Of a stretch of 22,112 bases of DNA, positions 14,271 through 21,801 are shown piece after piece. Source of the stretch: a virus; the IMG/VR virus record IMGVR_UViG_3300009194_000053, positions 1 through 22,112 of that record; one strand, 5' to 3'. The position numbers and the translations under genes were made by a program. The first letter of the stretch is position 1, and each line of letters opens with the position of its first letter. The notes below the pieces were generated by a model. The model was not told the DNA's origin and ran no database searches. It saw only the letters and a program-made list of their open reading frames with translations.

Positions 14271-16483
14271 TGTGCCATTCCGTTAAAGGTTGATGGTGTC
14301 GCCATGGGGGCTGGTGGCTGCTGCTGCTCAATAAACTGAGCCGCTTGCTGCTGGGCCAATAGCGCCTGCTGGCGAATCGCTTCACGATCAATGTTTTGCG
14401 CAGCGTCAATTTCCGCTGTGCTGATCTGTGAGTTGTACTTTAACTCAATTTCATACTTCTTGAGATACAGGTCTTGGGCCATTTGGTCGCGTTTCAAATC
14501 ATCGTCCATGATCATTTGCTGGCGCTGGAGTTCCAAGTCTGCGGCTTTCTTCTGGATGTCGGCCTTGATGCTCTCGGCCTGCACCTGTGCCAAGATTTCC
14601 TCTGGACTTGGCTTTGGCTGTGGTGGCGCTGGTGGCTGGTAGTCGGCAGGGATGTCTTGGAAGTAGCTGGAGGCATCCTTAAAGCCCGACAGTTCCACCA
14701 CCTTGCGCAGCGTGTTGCTGAATTGCTGTGGGGTAACCAGCGGGTTGGTTGGGCCAAGCTGCTGCAAGATTTGCTCTTGCTTGGCCAGAATCATCATCAA
14801 AGCCTGCCGGCGCTCGTTGATGTCGCCCATGCCCAGCCCGATGTTGATGCTGGCATCCATGGTGGCATTCCAGTGGCGCGGGTCCATGGCCACCCACTCG
14901 TTGCGCATACGCACCATGCGTGCTTTGTCCTGATGCGTGGTGACCAAGAACAAGATGCCCTTAAACAGCTTCTTCATGCCCTCGGCCATCAGGCGTGCGG
15001 TCAACTCAATGCGGCCTTGGCTGGCGCTGATGGTGGCATTCACTGCCGCCTTGGTGCTGGACTGCAAGGCATCGGCATTCAGGCCCATGGCCGCTTTGCT
15101 CATGCCCGTGCGGTCCTCCTTGATCTGGTCCATGTATTCCATCATCGGGAATGCAGCTTGGCCGACAAATGGCGTGGACAGTGGCTGGACCATGCCAGGC
15201 GCACGCATCCGAATAATGGCGCCTGTCTCGTTGTTCAGCACATCATCAATGTTGACTTGGCCCTCGACAATCGCTGTGCGTGGGTGGATGGACTGCGCCA
15301 GGCTGTCCAGCGTGTTGCGGAGAATCTCGGACTTGATTTCTTGCAAGTCGCGGGTGATGTCAAAAATGGACATCGCCTCCAGTGGCGATGTGTGTGGCTC
15401 TGGGTCGCAAGGGAAATCAGCAAAGGGGATGTAAGAGGCTGGCAAGTTGCGCACCACTTTGTAGCCGCTGCCCATGCAGCAGACTTTGCGCAACTCGGCA
15501 ATGCCATCGCCATCAAAGTCCACACGCGAATACGCCTCCACATACAGCACCCGGCGCATCATCGGGTTGGCTGCGTCATCTGTGCCCATGGTGGTGGACA
15601 GCGGCTGGCGTGCCAGATACTCGTCATTGCTGTCGAGGTCAGTGGATGACAGGTTTTCTTCGATCTCGTCCTGGTCATACCCCATGGCGATCAGGTCGGC
15701 CACTGTGGCCATCTGGCGATGGGCGATGATGTTGCCATCGTCAAACGACCTGGCGCGTCTGCTCAAAATCAATTCCTCTGGAGGCACGGCCATGATCTTG
15801 ATGCGGCCATCCTTGGTGATGCGCTTGATCTGGACATCGTGCAGCATGGGCGCAGGCATGACAACAGGCACGCCCGTCATCGGGTCCACGGTGGTCATCT
15901 GCATCTCGTCAACGCTCGGGTCAGGGTAAGACACCACAATCTTGACCTCTGCGTCAGGCTCTTGCATCAGCATCTCAAGGGTCTGCTCGTCAAGGCCCGT
16001 GTACTCGTCAATGTGGACTCTCTCCTCATCTTCCCACCAGAATTTGGCAATGCCGCACTTGCGCACCAGCGAGTCTTTGAAGATGGCGTAACTGGTCAAA
16101 AAGCCGTTGTTGTCGTTTTGGAAGATGTAGTTAACGTAATCGGTCGCCTGCTGCGCAGATTTCACATCCTCTGGGCCGCGAGGCACAAACTCCACCACAT
16201 TCTCTGTGCTGAAGAAAACGCGCATCAGGCTTGGCAACATGGCGCTCACCGTGTCGCGCACCTCCATGGCCACCACTTTGCTGTTGCCATCCACCTCATT
16301 GCCAAACAGGTCGCCTCGGTAATATTCTGTCCCCTTGGCGCGTGTTGGCGAAATGTCGCTGTCGATGTAGCTGACCGCATCCACCAAGTCTTGCGAGATG
16401 ATGGCCTGCAATTCAGCATCATCCATGGGCGTAGTGGCCACAATGTCAGTGTTGATCGTGTTGGTGATGTCTTGCTCGTTCAT
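14267..16483 (-). CDS. Portal protein
   Basis: A 738 aa protein with features of podovirus portals: TRAKGTEYYRGDLFGNEVDG and AMEVRDTVSAMLPSLMRVFF, then ENVVEFVPRGPEDVKSAQQA, and RKCGIAKFWWEDE. Middle motifs include EAYSRVDFDGDGIAELRKVC and PFADFPCDPEPHTSPLEAMS, the typical stem-domain region. The last ~110 residues form a long Gln/Ala-rich helical tail (QKKAADLELQRQQMIMDD onward) that could make the barrel. It would form the dodecameric DNA-entry ring at one capsid vertex and dock TerL. It has ATGA/GTGA overlaps with the genes on both sides. Confidence 0.9.
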   Translation of the reverse strand: MNEQDITNTINTDIVATTPMDDAELQAIISQDLVDAVSYIDSDISPTRAKGTEYYRGDLFGNEVDGNSKVVAMEVRDTVSAMLPSLMRVFFSTENVVEFVPRGPEDVKSAQQATDYVNYIFQNDNNGFLTSYAIFKDSLVRKCGIAKFWWEDEERVHIDEYTGLDEQTLEMLMQEPDAEVKIVVSYPDPSVDEMQMTTVDPMTGVPVVMPAPMLHDVQIKRITKDGRIKIMAVPPEELILSRRARSFDDGNIIAHRQMATVADLIAMGYDQDEIEENLSSTDLDSNDEYLARQPLSTTMGTDDAANPMMRRVLYVEAYSRVDFDGDGIAELRKVCCMGSGYKVVRNLPASYIPFADFPCDPEPHTSPLEAMSIFDITRDLQEIKSEILRNTLDSLAQSIHPRTAIVEGQVNIDDVLNNETGAIIRMRAPGMVQPLSTPFVGQAAFPMMEYMDQIKEDRTGMSKAAMGLNADALQSSTKAAVNATISASQGRIELTARLMAEGMKKLFKGILFLVTTHQDKARMVRMRNEWVAMDPRHWNATMDASINIGLGMGDINERRQALMMILAKQEQILQQLGPTNPLVTPQQFSNTLRKVVELSGFKDASSYFQDIPADYQPPAPPQPKPSPEEILAQVQAESIKADIQKKAADLELQRQQMIMDDDLKRDQMAQDLYLKKYEIELKYNSQISTAEIDAAQNIDREAIRQQALLAQQQAAQFIEQQQPPAPMATPSTFNGMAQ

Positions 16484-17013
16484 GGTGAAACCTTTGTCAG
16501 AACCACATACATTGAATCCACAGCCCGTGGCGTGCGGAGGATTTCGTCTTGAGGCAATTTTAGTGCCTCACCGACTGCTGAAAGACGCATCTCCAGCCGT
16601 GTCAAGTCAAACCGATCAGGCCAGTTAAGATACCAATGCCAATCGGTGTAATAGCGCCAGGAATTCTCATTGAACGCCCGAACATGGGTTGGGTCTTGCC
16701 AAGCCCCAAGGCTCAAGTCATATGGCACATGAATCCGCATCTCCCCGCCAACTTTCAGCAGGTCTTTGCAGTTGGTCATGGCTGTGACTAAATCAGGGAT
16801 GTGTTCCAGCACATCGTTGGCCAGAATGACATCAAACATTCCGCGCTTGATTTCCAACTCGCCAAGCCTTGTGCGAATTGTCTCACCCCATGGCACTTTG
16901 GTGATGTCAAGCAGCCAATCTGGGTCTTTGCTGGCCTGAATGTCTGCGTTGAGACATTCCTCCAGCCAGTCCTTGCCCGACCCGAGATTAAGTATCAAAC
17001 CAGGCTTTTGCAT
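16480..17013 (-). CDS. Class I SAM-dependent methyltransferase
   Basis: A 177 aa soluble enzyme. The SAM-binding elements are visible: LILNLGSGKDW (motif I, residues 6-16), acidic Asp24 and Asp36 after strands 2 and 3, then FDVILANDVLEHIPD (60-74), and LLKVGGEMRIHVPYD. The segment WQDPTHVRAFNENSWRYYTD resembles methyltransferases linked to glycosyltransferases. It overlaps the glycosyltransferase gene by 26 bases and the portal by ATGA. The substrate is unknown; methylation of a sugar or glycan made by the neighbouring transferase is a reasonable inference. Confidence 0.87.
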   Translation of the reverse strand: MQKPGLILNLGSGKDWLEECLNADIQASKDPDWLLDITKVPWGETIRTRLGELEIKRGMFDVILANDVLEHIPDLVTAMTNCKDLLKVGGEMRIHVPYDLSLGAWQDPTHVRAFNENSWRYYTDWHWYLNWPDRFDLTRLEMRLSAVGEALKLPQDEILRTPRAVDSMYVVLTKVSP

Positions 17014-17677
17014 ATTCCGGCCTGTTCTCTAGCAGCCAAGGCAGCGCCTGGTCGTGCAGTTTCTTTGCATTAAAGCCAATTGTGTGGCTGCCAATGTGGT
17101 GGACATAGCTGGCGCTGACAAAGTGGCTGTAACCTCGCTCGATCAGGTCGCGGCAATGCACATCATCGCTGTACCAGTTCAGCGGAGGGAATCCCTCGCC
17201 AAAGGCATCCTTGGTGATGTAGGCAAAGATCGGGCTGACCTCCTCGACCATGCGGATAAAGTTCTCGGACGAAAACTTGTAAAAGTGCAGCCTCTCGCCT
17301 GGCTCACAAATCCTCACGTTTTGGCAGGGCCGCGCAGCATCACTTCTTGATGCAATCCAGCCGGGCTTTGCGCTGTGCATACTTTTGACGATCTGCACAT
17401 CTTCCATCAGCGTTTTCAAGCTGTCGGGCGTCAGCACGATGTCATCATTGGCCACGATGCAATCATTCCAGTCTTTGAGCGCCTCACCAATGACATGGTT
17501 GTAATCGTCACCAAAGTTGCTGGGCTGGCCGTAAATCTTGAGAAAAGCCTGATGGTTTTCAATCACCGACTCAGGGCCGCGCAGGTAAACAGGGCATTCT
17601 GGCGCGTACTGCTTGATCGACTCCAGCAGCACCGCCAAGCCCTTGCCATGCACAGTTGAGATACAAATTGGGATCAT
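16988..17677 (-). CDS. Glycosyltransferase, GT-A/GT2-like
   Basis: A 229 aa protein. The N-terminus MIPICISTVHGKGLAVLLES, then YLRGPES, is a GT-A nucleotide-sugar binding start. DCIVANDDIVLTPDSL (72-87) carries the Asp78-Asp79 DxD-like metal site, and NWYSDDVHCRDLIERGYSHF with the late VHHIGSHT (acidic pair and histidines) completes the site. The ATG overlaps the upstream TGA (ATGA), which decides the start over longer versions. It is coupled to the methyltransferase by a 26-base overlap. Its role could be virion, DNA or host-surface glycosylation; none can be chosen from sequence alone. Confidence 0.8.
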   Translation of the reverse strand: MIPICISTVHGKGLAVLLESIKQYAPECPVYLRGPESVIENHQAFLKIYGQPSNFGDDYNHVIGEALKDWNDCIVANDDIVLTPDSLKTLMEDVQIVKSMHSAKPGWIASRSDAARPCQNVRICEPGERLHFYKFSSENFIRMVEEVSPIFAYITKDAFGEGFPPLNWYSDDVHCRDLIERGYSHFVSASYVHHIGSHTIGFNAKKLHDQALPWLLENRPEYAKAWFDT

Positions 17678-17970
17678 TTTTTCGCTTTGTTTCGGGCCGA
17701 AATCGCCTTGGCCTTGGACCGCGCATCCTCTTTGGATGACGCGCCCCAAGCCTTAAGAGACAGCAGCAGCCGTGTTGGCTCGCCACCCTTCATCTCAGGG
17801 CCGGGCATATTGCCCATACGCGCCAAAAAGCTGGCACGCCTTGGGTTGTCACCCGACTTGACGGGTGCTTTCAAGTTCATGCCCTCGGCCTTGGCGCTGG
17901 CGCGGCCCTTGGCGTTCAAGCCGCCAGAGGTACTTTTGCCATCTGCGCGTTGCCATGCTGGCGTCTTCAT
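17674..17970 (-). CDS. Small basic phage protein, DUF6321-like (98 aa)
   Basis: The sequence begins MKTPAWQRADGKSTSGGLNA, then KGRASAKAEGMNLKAPVKSG and DNPRRASFLARMGNMPGPEM. The W-x-R-x-x-G-K-x-x-x-G-G-L-N-A-K-G core and the R-R-x-S-F-x-A-R-M-G-x-M segment are a well-spread phage family (DUF6321 is my tentative label). It is rich in Lys, Arg and Ala, with no membrane segment, and ends ARNKAKK. It is joined by ATGA overlaps on both sides, to the 51 aa basic protein and to the glycosyltransferase. The function is unknown; nucleic-acid binding is plausible from charge. Confidence 0.75.
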   Translation of the reverse strand: MKTPAWQRADGKSTSGGLNAKGRASAKAEGMNLKAPVKSGDNPRRASFLARMGNMPGPEMKGGEPTRLLLSLKAWGASSKEDARSKAKAISARNKAKK

Positions 17971-18122
17971 TTCTTCTTGACAGGCTTGGCTGTCTTGGCG
18001 GCTGCCTTGAAAGCCGCAGCAGTGGGCGCACCCTTCGTGCCAGGCTTGCGCATCTTCTCGCCAGAGCCTTCTTTGATGCGCTCACGTTTGGCGGCAATGT
18101 TGCTGTAAAGACCTTGTTTCAT
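17967..18122 (-). CDS. Small very basic conserved phage protein (51 aa)
   Basis: The frame begins MKQGLYSNIAAKRERIKEGS and continues GEKMRKPGTKGAPTAAAFKA, ending in a Lys/Ala-rich tail (KTAKPVKKK). The G-L-Y-x-N-I-x-A-K-R-x-R-I-x-x-G-S-G-E-K-M-R-K-P-G pattern is among the most frequent small phage proteins, usually near terminase or portal genes. ATGA overlaps at both ends show it is in the operon. The strong positive charge suggests DNA or RNA binding, or a packaged internal protein; this is not established. Confidence 0.8.
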   Translation of the reverse strand: MKQGLYSNIAAKRERIKEGSGEKMRKPGTKGAPTAAAFKAAAKTAKPVKKK

Positions 18123-18595
18123 GATTCGTCTTCCTCCTCATATTCTTCGCCTTCTTCACCCTCTTGCTCACCCGTGTTGGGACCACCCACCACCCACGCA
18201 TCGCAGGTGCGGCTGGCCGCGCATTTGAAATCAAAAATTTCGCAATAGCCGAGTTCTGCCAAGTCAATCGTGCCCCATGGGTCAGCATCAGTGCCGATGC
18301 CCTTGGCAATACATTCCTTGATGTCCTCAGACACATTGAATGCCGAGCAGTTGCCGCACAGGCTTTGCTTGGCGTCATCGGTGGAAACGTCCCACTCCTC
18401 GGCCTTCTTCGCCCAAAACGCTGTATTGGGCAACTTGGGGTTTTGCGGACCATAGGCCGCGCTGGTGATCGCCTTGGCGCGATTCTTCAGATTCAGCGTG
18501 ATGTCCTGTGTCGGCAATGGGCAGCTTTCGCCCTCGCCTTCCATCTCGTCCTCACGGTCCATGGCTTGCTCCATGGTGCGCTGCATAGTGGCCAT
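18119..18595 (-). CDS. Cys-rich putative metal-binding protein with acidic tail (158 aa)
   Basis: Seven cysteines: C25, then CGNC (80-83), C95, and the close set C118, C125 and C131 within LGYCEIFDFKCAASRTCDAW. The spacing suggests a zinc or iron-sulfur site similar to small phage proteins with C-x-x-C, C and C-x-x-x-x-W near the end. The C-terminus is a polyacidic tail (Glu/Asp from about 143), and the N-terminus is acidic with many Met. A TAATG one-base overlap links it to the DUF6496-like gene and an ATGA overlap to the basic 51 aa gene. Its function is unknown. Confidence 0.72.
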   Translation of the reverse strand: MATMQRTMEQAMDREDEMEGEGESCPLPTQDITLNLKNRAKAITSAAYGPQNPKLPNTAFWAKKAEEWDVSTDDAKQSLCGNCSAFNVSEDIKECIAKGIGTDADPWGTIDLAELGYCEIFDFKCAASRTCDAWVVGGPNTGEQEGEEGEEYEEEDES

Positions 18596-18780
18596 TATTT
18601 CTTGCTCCGGTTGGTTGCTGTGCGCTGGCCGCGCATGGGCATCTTGGCTTCACTCATGGCAATGGCAATGGCTTGCTTCGGATTTTTCACGACCTTGCCA
18701 GTGCCACCGCTGTGCAGTTTGCCCTTTTTAAATTCGCCCATCACAGTGCCAATTTTCTTGGCTGCTTTGCTCATTGGCAT
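18595..18780 (-). CDS. Small basic protein, DUF6496-like (61 aa)
   Basis: The sequence reads MPMSKAAKKIGTVMGEFKKG, then KLHSGGTGKVVKNPKQAIAI, AMSEAKM and a basic end (RGQRTATNRSKK). The K-x-x-x-V-M-x-E-F-K-x-G-x-L-x-S-G core followed by K-x-x-x-Q-A-I-A-I-A-x-S-E-A is the DUF6496 signature as I recall it. TGGAG precedes the first ATG at 6-base spacing; a second ATG at codon 3 is possible. It follows TerL by 25 bases. Small and very basic, it is possibly nucleic-acid binding, with no demonstrated role. Confidence 0.8.
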   Translation of the reverse strand: MPMSKAAKKIGTVMGEFKKGKLHSGGTGKVVKNPKQAIAIAMSEAKMPMRGQRTATNRSKK

Positions 18781-18805
18781 AGGATTCTCCAGTTAATGCC
18801 CCAGA

Positions 18806-20215
18806 TTATGCGACTCTTGACAGGTTTCGGCGCAGTGGCTGGCTCCACTTGCTGCTGGCCGCTGACCCGTACATCCCGGCAATGGCATCAGACGCAAAGG
18901 TCAAAACAAACGCATCGGCTTTGTCAGGACTCGGCAAACCCCGCTTTCTGATCTCGTCTTTACCCTCAATCTGAATCTTGCCGTTGCTGGTGAAGCTGTA
19001 CCGCACCGTGGCCAGTTCCGCAATCAGCACCTCATCTCTGGCCATCTTGCAGTCCCGCGCCTCCAGCCACGCTCTCGCCCGATACCAGAGTTCTGCCTTC
19101 AGATTTCTGTATGTCCCGCCCATGGCCGGACTCTCGGCCACGTTGATGCCCCTGGCCGGCAGGCCCAATTCCCGCAGGCGGTCAACCACGCCAGCCCCAA
19201 GGCCGATGCTGTCCACCAATATCTCTTGCGGACGTTGGCTTGGCGGCAGAGCGTTGTACTCAGCCACCACCGCCCCCGTCAGTTGCATCAGGTCCAGATT
19301 CTTCCATGTCTTGATGCTCTCGGTCACCGCATTGCCTTGGCGCTTGCACAGCGCCGACCTGTCACTGCCAAACCGCGCCACATCCAGCCCCCAAATCATG
19401 GGTGCGTGCTGGCTTGGGGCCACATCCCGATTGACCGCCTGCTCCAGCAAGTCCATGGCAATCACCGTATCGTCATCACCCTTGGGGAACTCGCCCACCA
19501 CTCGGATGCGGTAGACGTTGCTTTCCTCCCCATACCGGGTCTGCATCTCCTTGACGTACTCATCGCTGACCCGTGGCGAGTCCAAGCAACTGACCCGAAA
19601 CGTGGTCCACTCATTGGCCAGGCGTGTGTGGGTGTCGTAGAAAAAGCCGCTTGAGCGCACCGGGTTGCCCAGCAGCAGCGTGACAGCGTTGTGGCCGGAC
19701 ATACTGCCTGCCGCCGCCTCAAACACCTGCTCGGGCACGCCTGATGCCTCATCGGCCACCAGCATGACGTTCTCGGAGTGAATACCCTGCAAGGCTTCCG
19801 GCTGCTCGGCCCGGCTGGTCCGCGCCGAGATGAACATCTCAGTGGGCGCAGCGTTGAATTCAATACGCTCTTGCTTCACCGTGAGCAAACCTTGAAGTGG
19901 CACAGGCATCGCATTGATCCACCGCTTGAGTTCCGCAAACATCGCGTCATAAAGCTGGCTGCTGGTCGGCGCTGTCACCACCACCTTGACCGGACTGCGG
20001 GTCATGAAGTACCACAGCATGGCCCAGCTAGACGCCGTAGATTTCCCCACCCCGTGGCCGGACCTCACGCTGATCTTGCGATCCCCTCGGGCAATGGCCT
20101 GCAAGAATTCAATCTGCCAAGGGTCAGGGTCCACCCCCAACACCTCCTGGACAAACAGCACAGGGTTGGGGTGATACCTGTCCACCCACTGCTTGAATAC
20201 ATTGTCATTTGCCAT
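18806..20215 (-). CDS. Terminase large subunit (ATPase and nuclease)
   Basis: A 469 aa packaging motor. The ATPase has Walker A SGHGVGKS (residues 52-59), Walker B VMLVADEAS (150-158), and the coupling region LLLGNPVRSSGFFYD. The RNase H-like nuclease has WGLDVARFGSDRSA (Asp278), EILVDSIGLGAGVVD (Asp335), and the final DKADAFVLTF (Asp431/Asp434). It drives ATP-powered DNA translocation through the portal and cuts the concatemer. The ATG at 20215 is preferred; a TTG at 20224, right after the upstream stop and 5 bases after AAGG, would add three residues. No clear small subunit follows or precedes with certainty. Confidence 0.94.
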   Translation of the reverse strand: MANDNVFKQWVDRYHPNPVLFVQEVLGVDPDPWQIEFLQAIARGDRKISVRSGHGVGKSTASSWAMLWYFMTRSPVKVVVTAPTSSQLYDAMFAELKRWINAMPVPLQGLLTVKQERIEFNAAPTEMFISARTSRAEQPEALQGIHSENVMLVADEASGVPEQVFEAAAGSMSGHNAVTLLLGNPVRSSGFFYDTHTRLANEWTTFRVSCLDSPRVSDEYVKEMQTRYGEESNVYRIRVVGEFPKGDDDTVIAMDLLEQAVNRDVAPSQHAPMIWGLDVARFGSDRSALCKRQGNAVTESIKTWKNLDLMQLTGAVVAEYNALPPSQRPQEILVDSIGLGAGVVDRLRELGLPARGINVAESPAMGGTYRNLKAELWYRARAWLEARDCKMARDEVLIAELATVRYSFTSNGKIQIEGKDEIRKRGLPSPDKADAFVLTFASDAIAGMYGSAASSKWSQPLRRNLSRVA

Positions 20216-20224
20216 ATGAGGCAA

Positions 20225-20548
20225 TTATGCCTTGAGCGTTGCCAGCATAAACAGGATGCAGCACCCAGCGTGCGCCAGGTGCGGTAAGTTGGACTCAGGG
20301 TCATTGACCTCGCCATTTTGATGCGCCACCAAATGCCGAAACGCTGCGGCCATGTATCTGGCATCAGCGTTTTCAACTTTGCGCCAGTTGTCGCGGCTGT
20401 ACTTTTGCGCTCCGAACTCCAGCACCCTGATCACATCCTCCAGCCCATCCCATGGCACTAAGGTGTAATCCAGCTTGCCGCTGTCGTGCTTCATGCCCAC
20501 AGTCGGCTCATTTGAATCAATAGCCACTTCAATCATCTCAACATTCAT
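20225..20548 (-). CDS. DUF5664 protein, dATP/dGTP diphosphohydrolase N-terminal-like
   Basis: A 107 aa helical protein. The signature GMKHDSGKLDYTLVPWDGLE, then DVIRVLEFGAQKYSRDNWRK, RYMAAAFRHLVAHQNGE, and SNLPHLAHAGCCILFML is that of the DUF5664 family (Pfam name as I recall it: dATP/dGTP diphosphohydrolase, N-terminal). Metal-binding candidates are Asp/Glu in the first half and His72, His76, His90 and His93. It would hydrolyse purine dNTPs or otherwise act on the nucleotide pool. It overlaps the upstream gene by ATGA and ends just before TerL. The family call is firm; the reaction has not been shown for this branch. Confidence 0.82.
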   Translation of the reverse strand: MNVEMIEVAIDSNEPTVGMKHDSGKLDYTLVPWDGLEDVIRVLEFGAQKYSRDNWRKVENADARYMAAAFRHLVAHQNGEVNDPESNLPHLAHAGCCILFMLATLKA

Positions 20549-20937
20549 ACCTGTCCTTTCCTGATTTCTCTGATCGTGTCGCGTGTCATCGCCATGTTGA
20601 ACACGCTGTTCATTCGGTGCATCGCGTGGACCTGCTGGTCATATCTGCGCCTGTTGGCGGCAGGGTCGGCCTTGGGTTTTGGCTTATCCCGCTGATCGCC
20701 CAATGCGTAAACAGGCCTTGGATACCTCCGCGCCCCATCATGGCCATACGTCCAGTCAATGATGTGGATGCGCTTGTCGCCAGCCTTGGTCCGCTTATTC
20801 ATCCGCAGCAGCACCGCATGGGCGTCATACCTGGTGATGTCGGCCCAATCGGCAAACTCTTGCGCACTCATCCGGCCAAACTCTTGCAGTGCTGCCAGCA
20901 CCTTGATCACGTTCGGCCCAGTGTTCAGTGTTGTCAT
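20545..20937 (-). CDS. Winged-helix-like DNA-binding protein (TerS or regulator candidate)
   Basis: A 130 aa protein from ATG 20937. The N-terminal part (VIKVLAALQEFGRMSAQEFA, then DWADITRYDAHAVLLRMNKR) has the helix-turn-helix spacing of winged-helix domains, followed by a wing-like segment DKRIHIIDWTYGHDGARRYP. A basic linker (RDKPKPKADPAANRRR) and a helical C-terminus follow. The ATGA overlap with the 151 aa gene decides the start; longer versions lack support. It lies two genes before TerL, so it may be the small terminase, or a regulator of the operon. Confidence 0.72.
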   Translation of the reverse strand: MTTLNTGPNVIKVLAALQEFGRMSAQEFADWADITRYDAHAVLLRMNKRTKAGDKRIHIIDWTYGHDGARRYPRPVYALGDQRDKPKPKADPAANRRRYDQQVHAMHRMNSVFNMAMTRDTIREIRKGQV

Positions 20938-21389
20938 GTCTGCTCTTTCTTCTTTTGTGATACCACCAGCTTGATGGCTTTCTCCATCTCTTGGACCGTG
21001 CATTCGTCAAGCTGCTCGATATGCACCGTCATGCCCAGCTTGACCGCCTGCATCTCTGGGCCGGTGAACAAAAACCTGCCTGTCGCCTCACCACGGTCGT
21101 GCATCGCATAAGCCGCATCTTTGGCCGCCTGCAACTCTTGGGTCCAGTCGGCTCCCAGCTTGGGGTTGACCTTGACCAAACACAGCGCCATGTCAAACGC
21201 CTCACGCATGGTGTGCGAGTCCACCCCCTGACCTTGCCCCTTGATCAACGCCTCCAGCGCCTCCAAGTTGCCCAGCTTCAGATGCACTCCAGCCTTCGGC
21301 ACACTGCCCACCGCCTTGAACCCAGCCCTCACCCAACTCATGTTGTCCAGCCTCACGCCCTTGGGCCTGTAACTGCTCTTTTTCCTCAT
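20934..21389 (-). CDS. Conserved phage protein of unknown function (151 aa)
   Basis: A 151 aa protein beginning with a very basic segment (MRKKSSYRPKGVRLDNMSWV). A helical middle (HLKLGNLEALEALIKGQGQG, then HTMREAFDMALCLVKVNPKL) follows, then GRFLFTGPEMQAVKLGMTVH and a charged helical end (VQEMEKAIKLVVSQKKKEQT). It has no membrane segment. The R-K-x-S-x-Y-R-P-K-x-V-x-x-D start occurs in many phages near terminase genes. ATGA overlaps join it to the 39 aa membrane gene and to the winged-helix gene. It could be a nucleic-acid-associated or packaging-related protein; the function is not known. Confidence 0.72.
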   Translation of the reverse strand: MRKKSSYRPKGVRLDNMSWVRAGFKAVGSVPKAGVHLKLGNLEALEALIKGQGQGVDSHTMREAFDMALCLVKVNPKLGADWTQELQAAKDAAYAMHDRGEATGRFLFTGPEMQAVKLGMTVHIEQLDECTVQEMEKAIKLVVSQKKKEQT

Positions 21390-21505
21390 TCATCCATCTC
21401 CCGATTCGGCTTTCGGCTGTCACGCCAGATGGCCCAGCCGCACAGTAGGCCGTGCGACCATGAAACCAGAATGATCAGCAAGGTGTTGAGGTCGATCTCT
21501 CTCAT
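21386..21505 (-). CDS. Membrane peptide, 39 aa
   Basis: A short frame reads MREIDLNTLLIILVSWSHGL, then LCGWAIWRDSRKPNREMDE. One membrane segment spans about residues 8-27, with an acidic N-terminus and a charged C-terminal tail, so N-out/C-in is plausible. It starts with a good SD (AGGAG, 6-7 bases from the ATG) in an ATGA overlap with the 99 aa gene and ends in an ATGA overlap with the 151 aa gene. It is well supported as a real gene despite its size. The function is unknown; it lies far from the lysis region. Confidence 0.68.
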   Translation of the reverse strand: MREIDLNTLLIILVSWSHGLLCGWAIWRDSRKPNREMDE

Positions 21506-21801
21506 GTGTTGCTCCTGGCTCGGATGGCGGCTGCGTAGGTCTTTCCGTAAAAGTCTGTTGCTGTTGGCCCTAATCGTTCCTCACACACCTTTGCACACGC
21601 CTCACGCTCGGCATGAATCAGACCTTTAATGTGTTCATCCAGCGCCTTGATGACGTATTGCGCTGCTTCGTCCATAGGAAAGTCTGGGTTGACCTTTACA
21701 CCATTCTTATCAATCCTCATAGCCTCTTTGCTTGAGTTGGTCAGAAAAGTGATGTTTGGCTCAACTGTTCCTTGAATGCCTAAAGTAAAGTTGTTGTTCA
21801 T
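21502..21801 (-). CDS. Conserved phage protein with Ea22-like C-terminus (99 aa)
   Basis: ATG at 21801 with GGGAGAAA upstream gives MNNNFTLGIQGTVEPNITFL. The middle (KEAMRIDKNGVKVNPDFPMD, then EAAQYVIKALDEHIKGLI) resembles a small phage domain that follows the pattern R-x-D/K-x-x-G-x-x-V. The end (AEREACAKVCEERLGPTATD, then YGKTYAAAIRARSNT) is the Cys-containing E-R-E-A-C-A-x-V-C-E, A-A-A-I-R-A-R motif common to Ead/Ea22-like proteins. It could be a fusion of two short modules. Its last codons coincide with the repeated SD junction. The function is unknown. Confidence 0.7.
   Translation of the reverse strand: MNNNFTLGIQGTVEPNITFLTNSSKEAMRIDKNGVKVNPDFPMDEAAQYVIKALDEHIKGLIHAEREACAKVCEERLGPTATDFYGKTYAAAIRARSNT

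Noticed and set aside
14474-15649. Long plus-strand open frame of 391 codons
   Set aside because: It lies wholly opposite the portal gene, its translation is His/Leu/Gln-rich without any domain, and there is no SD or neighbouring plus-strand gene.
11038-17677. Sugar-modification island acquired as a unit
   Set aside because: The two glycosyltransferases are separated by five structural genes and show no flanking mobile sequences, so there is no evidence of joint acquisition.
21202-21423. Alternative minus-strand frame of 73 codons beginning MTAESRIGRWMNEEKEQLQA
   Set aside because: It overlaps the 39 aa and 151 aa genes in another frame, lacks a proper SD, and loses to two frames linked by ATGA overlaps.
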